From an uncultured Oscillospiraceae bacterium (GTDB lineage Bacteria > Bacillota > Clostridia > Oscillospirales > Oscillospiraceae): 54,287 bases of DNA. Positions 33,089 through 39,751 of the stretch are shown here, one piece after another (positions within the stretch are counted from its first letter, which is position 1; every line of letters starts with the position of its first letter). Under the pieces are notes generated by a model that made no database searches, was not told the origin of the DNA, and saw nothing but the letters and a program-made list of their open reading frames with translations. The translations under genes were made by a program, and so were the position numbers. The DNA lies in the NCBI GenBank assembly GCA_900764755.1, contig CAAFPE010000069.1, positions 1-54,287 of the forward strand, in the 5' to 3' direction.

Positions 33089-33466
33089 TTAATTTTCTTT
33101 TGCCGTCGTTGGTGTGCCAGCACCTGCGGCGGCTCTCTTTTTTGCGCGGTATTCCTGCATATAGTTCCGGGCTCGTTCCCGCACCTTCTCCCGGTTGGCT
33201 TCCCGGTAGGCCTTCTGCTGTGCGGCCAGCTTCTCACGGTTGGCTTCGTAGTAGGCCTTCTGGTACTCGGCCAGCTTCTCCCGGTTGGCTTCCCGGTAGG
33301 CCTTCTGCTGTGCGGCCAGCTTCTGTTTCTTCGCCGGCAGGGCCTGGAACTTCGCTTCCAGATCCAATTCGCGGCTCCGATCCAGATCCTCCTGTGTCAG
33401 GCGGAACGCCTTCTCGATCTCCGCATCGGCGGCTGCCATCTCAGCCAGCTCCTCCGGCGTAAACAT
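33089..33466 (-). CDS. Charged repeat protein
   Basis: A 125-residue protein with an acidic N-terminus (FTPEELAEMAAADAEIEKAF) and three 15-residue repeats of the form KLAAQQKAYREANRE, then VRERARNYMQEYRAKKR and an Ala/Thr end. It is probably a long basic helix. ATG 33466 is seven bases from GGAGG. Similar YREANRE repeats are common in small phage proteins of unknown function. Confidence 0.65.
   Translation of the reverse strand: MFTPEELAEMAAADAEIEKAFRLTQEDLDRSRELDLEAKFQALPAKKQKLAAQQKAYREANREKLAEYQKAYYEANREKLAAQQKAYREANREKVRERARNYMQEYRAKKRAAAGAGTPTTAKEN
33192..33326. repeat. Three 45-bp tandem repeats in a coding sequence
   Basis: Units 33,192-33,236, 33,237-33,281 and 33,282-33,326 begin CGGTTGGCTTC on the plus strand and encode 15-residue helical repeats in frame on the minus strand. 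The first and third are nearly identical; the middle differs at several bases. Confidence 0.85.
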
Positions 33467-33597
33467 CATGCCACCTCCGCCAGCCAGATCCCAACGCTCA
33501 TGCCCAGCGCAAACACGCCGAACAAAAACGCGGTGACCAGCGCGATCCATATCAGCTCCTGCGCCCGCTGCTTCCGTTCATTTCTCGTCTGATTCAT
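33466..33597 (-). CDS. Small membrane protein
   Basis: A 43-residue protein, ATG 33597 to TGA 33466, overlapping both neighbours. It has a basic N-terminus (MNQTRNERKQRAQEL) and one transmembrane helix (IWIALVTAFLFGVFALGMSV). No family recognised. Confidence 0.58.
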   Translation of the reverse strand: MNQTRNERKQRAQELIWIALVTAFLFGVFALGMSVGIWLAEVA

Positions 33598-33806
33598 TTC
33601 ATCACCTCTCCCAGTTCTATCGCCCCGCCCAGGACAAGCAGGTTAAAATACTGCTCCTGATCCAGCCGGACAGGCTCGTCCCGCAGGAGTTTTCCCATGC
33701 TCTTCTCGCTGATACCTGTTGCGCTGGCCAGCTTCCTGGCATCCAGCCCGTGCCGGCTCATGGCAGTCTCCGCGATCCGCCGGACGATCTCATACGCGGT
33801 TCTCAT
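33594..33806 (-). CDS. Helix-turn-helix protein
   Basis: A 70-residue protein with AMSRHGLDARKLASATGISE then KSMGKLLRDEPVRLDQEQYF, an XRE-like helix-turn-helix. It is early in the minus-strand operon and likely a transcription regulator. ATG 33806 is chosen since the longer frame overlaps the upstream gene. Confidence 0.6.
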   Translation of the reverse strand: MRTAYEIVRRIAETAMSRHGLDARKLASATGISEKSMGKLLRDEPVRLDQEQYFNLLVLGGAIELGEVMK

Positions 33807-34047
33807 ACCCAGATCCCCCCTCCAAAAACCGGATAAATCCAACACGCGGGATCTTGATGTTCCGCCCGATCCGGGTCGCATTGTATCCAAGCTCCTCTGG
33901 GGCCTCCCGGGCCGTCAGCCGGATGTAATGGGGGTCGCACCCCAGGATGTTGGCCGCGATCACTGGGGTAATAAATTCCCGGTCGATACTTCGCAAATCA
34001 TCCAGAGTGATGCTTCTCCCCTTTTCTGTCGCTTCTTTCAGTGTCAT
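33790..34047 (-). CDS. Excisionase-like DNA-binding protein
   Basis: An 85-residue protein: REFITPVIAANILGCDPHYI then RLTAREAPEELGYNATRIGR and NIKIPRVGFIRFLEGG. The pattern is a winged helix-turn-helix in which a helix recognises DNA and a GRNIKIPR wing follows, as in excisionases and MerR-like domains. It may be the excisionase partner of the integrase, but other early phage regulators share this fold. Confidence 0.65.
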   Translation of the reverse strand: MTLKEATEKGRSITLDDLRSIDREFITPVIAANILGCDPHYIRLTAREAPEELGYNATRIGRNIKIPRVGFIRFLEGGSGYENRV

Positions 34048-34117
34048 AGATCCGCCTCCTTTTCGCCCAAGGGCTTACTTTTCCGCTTTCAGGTCTGACC
34101 AACCCAGAGCGGCTATT

Positions 34118-34270
34118 TTATGCCGGATCCGGATAAGCAAACTCTACCAGCCCCTTGAGTTCCAGCAGAGAGAGCTCTGGGTCATGCGCCGCACGGTCCA
34201 GGGCCAGTTCCTTAAACTTGGTCCCAGAGCCATCCAGCAGCCGCTTATACTCATTCAGCTTGTTATCCAT
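34118..34270 (-). CDS. 50-residue early phage protein
   Basis: A small gene, ATG 34270 to TAA 34118, with an excellent AGGAGG site. It encodes MDNKLNEYKRLLDGSGTKFK, then ELALDRAAHDPELSLLELKG and an acidic end. Predicted helical; no family recognised. It is too short for usual size cut-offs. Confidence 0.58.
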   Translation of the reverse strand: MDNKLNEYKRLLDGSGTKFKELALDRAAHDPELSLLELKGLVEFAYPDPA

Positions 34271-34302
34271 GCGTTTCCTCCTTATTCCTTAAATAGTCCG
34301 GT

Positions 34303-34542
34303 TTATCGGACTTCTGCTCTGGTATCTTGATTGTAATTCTGGATCTCTAAAATATCGCAGATAGCCTGGACAATCTTGGGGGCATTGCGCTTCCCCTTCA
34401 GAATTTTGTCCATGTACCCACTGTCCGCAAAAAGCCCCGTCCGGTTTGTGATTTCAGACTCCAACCACTTCTGTGTCTTTCCACGCTTTAGCAGCTCCGT
34501 CTTTACGCACAAACCAAACGACGTGAATTTGCACGAATCCAC
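34303..34542 (-). CDS. Cro-like XRE regulator
   Basis: A 79-residue protein from GTG 34542 behind AAGGAGGGAGG. GLCVKTELLKRGKTQKWLES and SGYMDKILKGKRNAPKIVQA form an XRE-type helix-turn-helix. It is the first gene of the lytic operon and divergent from the CI-like repressor, the standard place for Cro. It probably binds the same GTAC boxes. Confidence 0.77.
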   Translation of the reverse strand: MDSCKFTSFGLCVKTELLKRGKTQKWLESEITNRTGLFADSGYMDKILKGKRNAPKIVQAICDILEIQNYNQDTRAEVR

Positions 34543-34570
34543 GAAAATACCTCCCTCCTTATATTTGCTG

Positions 34571-34599
34571 TTGACAAGTACTTAATATTGTACTAATAT
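34571..34599 (+). promoter_or_regulatory. Promoter for the repressor operon
   Basis: TTGACA (34,571-34,576), 17 bases, TAATAT (34,594-34,599): near-perfect sigma-A promoter on the plus strand. Two GTACT boxes lie inside it, so repressor or Cro binding would block it. It gives a leader of about 130 bases before the repressor ATG. Confidence 0.75.
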
Positions 34600-34728
34600 G
34601 TAAGCACCACCAAACATTGTACTCATTTGAGCGCTTGTCATGTTTGTATTTTAGTACTGTCACGAGTACAAGTCAAGCATTTTGTGCTATATCGAGTACT
34701 TTTGTTGTTATAACCAAAAAGGAGTACT
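34576..34728. promoter_or_regulatory. Operator cluster of GTAC boxes
   Basis: Seven GTAC-centred boxes occur in 151 bases, at 34,578, 34,590, 34,619, 34,654, 34,666, 34,696 and 34,724. Most read AGTACT or TTGTACT. They overlap both promoters and the leader, including the one next to the repressor ribosome binding site, fitting cooperative repressor and Cro operators with autoregulation. Confidence 0.7.
34648..34676 (-). promoter_or_regulatory. Promoter for the lytic (Cro-like) operon
   Basis: On the minus strand TTGACT (34,676-34,671), 17 bases, TAAAAT (34,653-34,648). The spacer holds two GTAC boxes. It fires toward the Cro-like gene at 34,542, crossing the repressor promoter. Confidence 0.72.
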
Positions 34729-34733
34729 TGAAT

Positions 34734-35171
34734 ATGGGCGAATTGTACGACAGGATAGCTTCCTTATGTTCAAATAAAGGGATAAAACCAGGAAAGATGT
34801 GTAACGATCTTGGAATAAGTAGAGGAAGCATTGGGGATTTGAAAAAAGGGAGAAGGGAAGGAATTTCCATTAAAACAGCAACAAAAATTGCCGACTACTT
34901 TGGTGTCACAACCGATTATCTCTTGACTGGTGAAGAAATAAAAAAAGCACCCACCCTTACAAAAAAGGATGAGCGGGACATTGAACGGCGGTTGTCCGCC
35001 ATGATCGAAGACCTAAACAGCCCAGTCGATAGCTTGATGTTTGATGGGGAGCCGATTGACGACGAAACTAGGCAGCTGCTTGAAATCAGCCTGCGGAATC
35101 AGCTGGAAATCAGCAAGCGAATTGCGAAGCAAAGGTTTACTCCTAAAAAGTACCGTAAAGAGGGAGGATAG
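34734..35171 (+). CDS. CI-like XRE repressor
   Basis: A 145-residue repressor starting at ATG 34734 with AAGGAG upstream. The helix-turn-helix spans about residues 5-60: GELYDRIASLCSNKGIKPGK, LGISRGSIGDLKKGRREGIS and IADYFGVTTDYLLTGEE. The C-terminal half is helical and may oligomerise. It has no LexA/CI autocleavage domain; instead the next gene encodes an ImmA-type protease. Expected to hold the prophage silent via the GTAC boxes. Confidence 0.87.
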   Translation: MGELYDRIASLCSNKGIKPGKMCNDLGISRGSIGDLKKGRREGISIKTATKIADYFGVTTDYLLTGEEIKKAPTLTKKDERDIERRLSAMIEDLNSPVDSLMFDGEPIDDETRQLLEISLRNQLEISKRIAKQRFTPKKYRKEGG

Positions 35172-35172
35172 C

Positions 35173-35613
35173 GTGGATATTAAGGGTCTTGCAGAGGGAA
35201 TCTGCAAAAAGTACAATTCAAGAGACCCGTTTGAAATAGCGGAACGCCGAAACATTATTGTTTTGTATGAACCGCTGGGCAGTATTCGCGGCTATTACAG
35301 TAAGAGCCTGCGCCAAGTATTTATCCACATAAATCAGGAGTTAAATCGGCAGCAGGCTCTATTTACATGTGGACACGAACTGGCGCACTCCATTCTACAT
35401 CCAAACACGAATACGCCATTTTTGCGGGCTTCGACCTTTTTCTCTGTAAACAAGCTGGAGGTCCAAGCAAACCAGTTTTCTATTTCCATGATCTACTCCG
35501 ACGATGAATTACAACCGTTTTTAGAGCGCTCCATTTATGACGTTGCCCTTTATATGGGTGTGCCCATAAATCTTGCAGAGTATAGAATGAGAAATATAGC
35601 ATTTTATTCATAA
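35173..35613 (+). CDS. ImmA/IrrE-type metallopeptidase
   Basis: A 146-residue protein with GTG start at 35173 after GGGAGGATAGC. The zinc site is HELAH (His68, Glu69, His72) in FTCGHELAHSILHPN, and the later LEVQANQFSISMI is the usual downstream Glu-containing segment. In ICEBs1 and related systems ImmA cuts the neighbouring repressor after DNA damage or quorum signals. The gene directly follows the repressor, supporting this role. Confidence 0.87.
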   Translation: MDIKGLAEGICKKYNSRDPFEIAERRNIIVLYEPLGSIRGYYSKSLRQVFIHINQELNRQQALFTCGHELAHSILHPNTNTPFLRASTFFSVNKLEVQANQFSISMIYSDDELQPFLERSIYDVALYMGVPINLAEYRMRNIAFYS

Positions 35614-35659
35614 CCCAGCCAAACCCCAGGGAGGGAATAAATAAAAAGGGGATAGCCAG

Positions 35660-37270
35660 ATGATAAAGAAAGTCCTATGTTGGTTCTTCGGTATATATTT
35701 TGCTGTGGGTACATTGGGAGGAATTATAGTAACCATATTGCCAGATACTGGTGAATTACGAATGATGTATGCCGCTTTTACCGTTGCATTTGGCGCAGCG
35801 TCCTATTTTCTAATTAAAACAGCACGGAAGCCAAAAGTACACTCAAAAAAGGAACAGCAGAAAATAGCTGAACAAAACTTCCAAGATGAAAGGCAACGGA
35901 GGATTTCCACAGTTAAGGCTATCACAAAACTCCCAGTAGAAAGCAGTCCTATGTCTGTCATATTAAAACCGAATGAAATTTGTTACTATCAGCATACCGC
36001 CGATGTTTTGATTGTAAAGAACGAAACAGTTGGTCATACCTCAGGAACCCGTGGAATCAGTGTTAGGGTTGCAAAGGGAGTAACTCTTCATGGTGGTGGA
36101 AGCCGAGGCCGTGCCATTAAACAAGATGTTACTTACAAGTTTCCTGGATTTTTCACAATGACTAGTCAACGGATTTTGATGACAGGTGAAAAGGGATTTG
36201 ATTACCCAGTGGAAAAACTGACGGCCCTCACAGAGTACACAGACGGGGTGGGACTCCAGTTTGGAAGCAAAAACTTCATCTTGGCGATGGACGAACCGTA
36301 CTGGCCGAACAAGATCCTTTCGCTGATGCGTGCTGGTGCTCCAGTGGACGAAAAACTTACGCCAATCACTGCACAAGATGTTATATCTATCCATACAGAG
36401 AGTGTGGACGTAGATGCATCAGTTGAGACCCCCGAAGGGGCAGAAATCAGCTATCTGGACGCAAAGGCCCTTAAATTTTGGAACAAAAAAAGGACTGACT
36501 TCGAGGTACCGCCCTATTACTCGGAAAACGCATTTGGAAGGAATGTCATCCCGGCTCTACAGCGGCTTCTGGATACTGGTTATCTGAAGCTTGGAGATAT
36601 GGAACAAAGGATTTCTCTGAAAACGGTCCCGGAGCTGAAAGCGATCCTTGCAGATCGAGAGATGAAAACTTCCGGGAACAAGAAGGAGCTTGTTCACCGT
36701 CTCTTAGATAACATCGACGAAGAAGTTCTTGAAGAATTGTTCCCAATCAATGTCTATGAGATCACGGGAAAGGGCTGGGCGGCTCTGGAGCCATACTCCA
36801 TCATTGAGGATAACGACGGCCACGCACTTGGAATCTCTTATTATCGGCTTTTAAGAGAAAAGGCAAAAACCCCAGACGAGGACAACAATGTTGTCCTAAC
36901 ACGGATTTTATCAGAAGATATTCAACAATGTTATAAAGAGCAGAACCGGACCAACTATCAGTTCTGTATTGATAAAACCGCAAGATTCATGCGGGAAATC
37001 GGGGAATTTACTTTCTCCTTTGAATGCTACTCCCTTTCGTTCTTTATGTGGACAATGGAAATGAAGGAACACAACATAACTTCTGGGGAAGGGCAGACGT
37101 TTTACATAGCAAAAGAGGTAGAAGAAGCCGGGAAGCTGTGTGGATACAGTTTTGATACCGTTGTCTCCATATTCCAAGAAACCATCCGGCGTGTTAATCC
37201 GTTTGCGCTAGGGTCAGACACAAACATAAACTATGCGGTTCAAAAACTAAGGTCCGCTCTCGGAACATAA
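35660..37270 (+). CDS. Membrane protein with SAP domain, candidate lysogenic conversion or defence gene
   Basis: A 536-residue protein of moderate GC. Two N-terminal membrane helices (CWFFGIYFAVGTLGGIIVTI and MYAAFTVAFGAASYFLIKTA) precede a basic linker. Residues 95-220 look like a PH-like beta domain (LKPNEICYYQHTADVLIV, FFTMTSQRILMTGEKGF). Around 317-352 is a SAP-type DNA-binding motif, LKTVPELKAILADREMKTSG then NKKELVHRLLDNI. The rest is helical. It sits between ImmA and integrase, a known cargo place in prophages. I cannot name a family; defence or superinfection exclusion is a guess from position. Confidence 0.7.
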   Translation: MIKKVLCWFFGIYFAVGTLGGIIVTILPDTGELRMMYAAFTVAFGAASYFLIKTARKPKVHSKKEQQKIAEQNFQDERQRRISTVKAITKLPVESSPMSVILKPNEICYYQHTADVLIVKNETVGHTSGTRGISVRVAKGVTLHGGGSRGRAIKQDVTYKFPGFFTMTSQRILMTGEKGFDYPVEKLTALTEYTDGVGLQFGSKNFILAMDEPYWPNKILSLMRAGAPVDEKLTPITAQDVISIHTESVDVDASVETPEGAEISYLDAKALKFWNKKRTDFEVPPYYSENAFGRNVIPALQRLLDTGYLKLGDMEQRISLKTVPELKAILADREMKTSGNKKELVHRLLDNIDEEVLEELFPINVYEITGKGWAALEPYSIIEDNDGHALGISYYRLLREKAKTPDEDNNVVLTRILSEDIQQCYKEQNRTNYQFCIDKTARFMREIGEFTFSFECYSLSFFMWTMEMKEHNITSGEGQTFYIAKEVEEAGKLCGYSFDTVVSIFQETIRRVNPFALGSDTNINYAVQKLRSALGT

Positions 37271-37272
37271 AA

Positions 37273-37346
37273 AATCCCCGCTCGGTGCTGCAACACCGAA
37301 GCGGAGAAAAGGGGCAGAAGCTTTGACGGGCACTCTGCCCTTCTAT
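37273..37346 (+). terminator. Double hairpin terminator before the integrase
   Basis: CCGCTCGGTG...CACCGAAGCGG forms one hairpin (37,278-37,305) and GGGCAGA...TCTGCCC a second (37,312-37,340), followed by TTCTATTTTA. Together they separate the cargo gene from the integrase. Confidence 0.65.
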
Positions 37347-37372
37347 TTTACATGGATAGGAGGAAAAAGTCA

Positions 37373-38509
37373 ATGAAGTGCAGGAAATGCCGTGCCGAGA
37401 TCCCGGACGAGAGCAGGTTCTGCCTCAAGTGCGGCGTTAAACAGGAAATCAGGCAAAACACGAAGAACAGAGGTAACGGCCAAGGAAGTGTCTATCAGCT
37501 TCCTAACAAAAAGTGGATTGCCGTAAAAGTGGTCGGCTATCAGCGTGAGGACGGGAAACTACGGAAGATCACCCGCTCCAAATCGGGCTTCCGAACGAAA
37601 AAGGACGCCCTGGACTACCTTCCCAAGCTGGAGTCGGCTCCTGCACTGCGCCCCACCACATGGGCCCAGCTGTATGAAGTATGGAAGCCAACACACCGGG
37701 CCAGCAAGTCCACATTGAACTGCTATGCCGCGGCAGAAAAATACTTCGAGCCGGTCCATTCGTTAAAATTTTCAGAGATCACTGTGGACGATCTCCAGGA
37801 CTGCATGGATGACTGTCCAAAGGGAAAACGCACCCGTGAGAATATGAAGGCTCTGGCCGGCCTGCTCTATAAGTATGCGATTCCCCGCAACATGGCTCCC
37901 AACGGCCTAAATCTCGGTCAGTATCTCATTGTTGGGGAGGGAGATACCGGAAGTAAGGAAGCACTCCCCACTGAGGCAGTCAAAGCCCTGGAGGAATATG
38001 TTGGAACGGTAAAGTGGGCAGATTATGTGCTCTGCCAGTGCTATCTTGGCTTCCGCCCCTCCGAGTTCCTTGCTCTGGATGCACTCAACTATAACCGCAA
38101 GGAGCGGGCGTTCATAGGTGGTGCAAAGACCGAAGCTGGTAAGGACCGCATCGTCACTGTTTCCCCAAAAATACAGAAGATTGTGGATAACTTGGTGGCG
38201 GACAAGGTCGCGGGCCCTGTGTTCTGCGGAGAGGATGGGGCCCAAATGAAGATCAAGGCTTACCGCAGCATATTTTACGGAGTGCTGGACGCCTGTGGGA
38301 TCGAAAATCCGGTTGAGGAACGGGACGGTGTCAAGCGCCGGAAGTACACCCCACACAGCTGCCGCCATACCTTCGCCACCATGATGAAGCGCGTCCAGGG
38401 GGCAGATAAAGACAAATTGGAGCTGATGGGGCACACCAGCACCGAAATGCTCCGCCACTATCAGGATGCATCCTTCGACGATCTCCGGAAAATCACCGAT
38501 GCAATATGA
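37373..38509 (+). CDS. int: Tyrosine integrase with N-terminal zinc ribbon
   Basis: A 378-residue tyrosine recombinase starting at ATG 37373, nine bases after TAGGAGG; an ATG 21 bases earlier overlaps that site. Residues 1-27 form a zinc ribbon, MKCRKCRAEIPDESRFCLKC. A core-binding domain follows (GSVYQLPNKKWIAVKVVGYQ is the arm-binding part). Catalytic residues: Arg in YLGFRPSEFLAL (about 228), Lys in GGAKTEAGKDRI, HSCRHTF (about 328-334), GHTSTEMLRHYQ with His and the nucleophile Tyr (about 363). It inserts the phage at a tRNA 3' end next to this gene. Confidence 0.92.
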   Translation: MKCRKCRAEIPDESRFCLKCGVKQEIRQNTKNRGNGQGSVYQLPNKKWIAVKVVGYQREDGKLRKITRSKSGFRTKKDALDYLPKLESAPALRPTTWAQLYEVWKPTHRASKSTLNCYAAAEKYFEPVHSLKFSEITVDDLQDCMDDCPKGKRTRENMKALAGLLYKYAIPRNMAPNGLNLGQYLIVGEGDTGSKEALPTEAVKALEEYVGTVKWADYVLCQCYLGFRPSEFLALDALNYNRKERAFIGGAKTEAGKDRIVTVSPKIQKIVDNLVADKVAGPVFCGEDGAQMKIKAYRSIFYGVLDACGIENPVEERDGVKRRKYTPHSCRHTFATMMKRVQGADKDKLELMGHTSTEMLRHYQDASFDDLRKITDAI

Positions 38510-38535
38510 AAAAGCCGCCCATACGGGCGGTTTTT
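38510..38535 (+). terminator. Integrase terminator
   Basis: AAAAAGCCGCCC-ATAC-GGGCGGTTTTT, a perfect GC stem with A and T tracts, directly after the integrase stop; works in both directions. Confidence 0.88.
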
Positions 38536-38599
38536 CAATGAGCAATAGATGAGCAATAGCCCCAACTCCCGCACACCGCTTCAATATTTGAGACATAAA

Positions 38600-38644
38600 A
38601 AAAGTGATGAAATCAGGCAAAACTACCTAAATTTCATCACTTTT
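38600..38644. terminator. Long hairpin abutting the attachment core
   Basis: Perfect 14-base arms, AAAAGTGATGAAAT (38,600-38,613) and ATTTCATCACTTTT (38,631-38,644), enclose an inner AGG/CCT pair. It can act as a bidirectional terminator between integrase and tRNA fragment, or as part of the attP arm region. Confidence 0.6.
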
Positions 38645-38689
38645 GGTCCGAGTGCTGAGATTCGAACTCAGGGCCTCTTGAACCCCATT
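38644..38689 (-). other. Attachment core: 3' half of a tRNA-Pro(GGG)-like gene
   Basis: Read on the minus strand, the segment ends CACTCGG-A-CCA (acceptor strand, discriminator, CCA), preceded by a perfect T-arm CTGAG-TTCGAAT-CTCAG and by ATGGGGTTCAAG, which fits a GGG anticodon loop and the 3' side of its stem (TCAAG). The matching 5' anticodon strand and a proper 5' acceptor (CCGAGTG) are absent to the right, so only the 3' half is present. This is how phage and conjugative-element att cores look when duplicated by integration. The tRNA identity rests on loop and acceptor features. Confidence 0.65.
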
Positions 38690-38965
38690 TACAGCACAGA
38701 CGTGTTAGTAAGCCCATTCCATTACCGTATTGACACCCTGCTACCCATTGATTTTACTGGGGAAAAGGGCAACCGTCAAGGTTCTGGAAGGAAATCCCTT
38801 CTGGTTGTAGGACAACCGGATTTTGCGAAAAAATCGAGAAATGTTAGAAACCTGTTAGACTTGCCGCCATTACACGCGGGCCCGGCGCCCATCTCAAATA
38901 AGCCTGAAGCTATCGTACACCGCCAGGTGGACGGTGCTGTATGATTGTGAAAAGGGGTGCTTTCT
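38690..38965. other. Left end of the conjugative element, non-coding
   Basis: About 275 bases with no credible gene. A TTGACA (38,730-38,735) followed after 17 bases by TTTACT is a possible weak promoter toward parA. Short inverted repeats such as CACCG...CGGTG near 38,919-38,937 occur just upstream of parA. A plus-strand frame crossing the tRNA core is not considered real. Confidence 0.5.
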
Positions 38966-39751
38966 GTGGCGAAAGTTATCGCTGTTTATAATAAGAAGGG
39001 CGGCTGTGGAAAAACGACTACAGCCACTACACTGGCCTATCTGTTGGCCCGGCGCGGCAAACATACCGCCCTGATCGACTTAGATAGCCAGGGAGATTCC
39101 TCCCTGGCCTACGGAGTACCAAACCCGGATAAGCTCCAAACTACCATCCTGTCTCTCGTGAAGCAGGTCATCACTGGAGAACCGCTTCCGAGTCCATCCA
39201 GCTATATGTATTCCTACCACGGCGTAGACCTGGTGCCCTCCAATGAGGAAATTTCTACTCTGGAGCGCAATTTGAGTAACGTAGATTTCCGTGAATATAT
39301 CTTAAAAGAGTATATCAGCCAAATCTCACCGAGCTATGATTACATCATCATTGACTGTATGCCGAACTTTGATACCAGCATGCTGAACGTCATGGTGTGT
39401 GCCGACAGCGTTGTAATCCCGACCCAGGCTGAGTACTACTCTGCTATTGGCAGCATGAAATTTATCCGGAATTTCCAGCAAATTCGCCAACATGCAAATC
39501 CAAAGCTGGAGATTGCCGGAATCCTGATTACTATGAATCAGGGAAATACCAACCTTTCCACTCAGATCACCCAGGAACTGGAGCGGACAATCGGGAATCA
39601 AATTCGCATTTTTAACACGCGGATTCCACGCTCCGTTAAGGTGGCGGAGGCCAGCGGCTATCAGCAGACGATTTGTGAATACCGACCCAAAAATCCTGCG
39701 GCTGTCGCATACGAAGATTTTTTGAAGGAGCTGATGGGAGATGCGGGTTAA
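38966..39751 (+). CDS. parA: ParA-like partition ATPase
   Basis: A 261-residue ParA/Soj ATPase from GTG 38966, with AAAAGGGG seven to eight bases upstream. The deviant Walker A is KKGGCGKTTTATTLAYLL; Walker A' is LIDLDSQGDSS; Walker B is YDYIIIDCMPNF. It partitions or stabilises the element when extrachromosomal, with the overlapping parB gene. ParA genes are common at one end of clostridial conjugative elements. Confidence 0.9.
   Translation: MAKVIAVYNKKGGCGKTTTATTLAYLLARRGKHTALIDLDSQGDSSLAYGVPNPDKLQTTILSLVKQVITGEPLPSPSSYMYSYHGVDLVPSNEEISTLERNLSNVDFREYILKEYISQISPSYDYIIIDCMPNFDTSMLNVMVCADSVVIPTQAEYYSAIGSMKFIRNFQQIRQHANPKLEIAGILITMNQGNTNLSTQITQELERTIGNQIRIFNTRIPRSVKVAEASGYQQTICEYRPKNPAAVAYEDFLKELMGDAG

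Larger units (their letters stand above)
1..38644 (-). mobile_element. Prophage with contractile tail (incomplete at left edge)
   Basis: A continuous phage gene order is visible: integrase and lysogeny genes at the right, then replication, packaging, head, tail sheath and tube, tape measure, baseplate and fibre running leftward. The sheath plus tube plus XkdN/P/Q/R/S and baseplate J set indicates a PBSX-like myophage. No head or tail gene seen is obviously broken. The lysis genes and the second attachment site must lie left of position 1. The right boundary is taken as the partial tRNA core at 38,644-38,689. Confidence 0.9.

Noticed and set aside
33192..33326. CRISPR-like array
   Set aside because: The 45-base units are contiguous with no spacers and encode in-frame protein repeats. 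The same holds for the 69-base units at 54 kb.
35173..35613. Peptidase start at ATG 35041
   Set aside because: That start lies deep inside the repressor gene; GTG 35173 has its own ribosome binding site and gives the normal family N-terminus.
38644..38745. A complete tRNA gene on the minus strand
   Set aside because: A possible 5' acceptor (CAGGGTG) and a D-like stem exist upstream, but the total length would be 97 and no proper anticodon stem forms; only the 3' half is supported.
38549..38944. A 131-codon plus-strand frame across the tRNA core
   Set aside because: It runs through the terminator hairpin and the conserved tRNA 3' half, and the product has no recognisable features.
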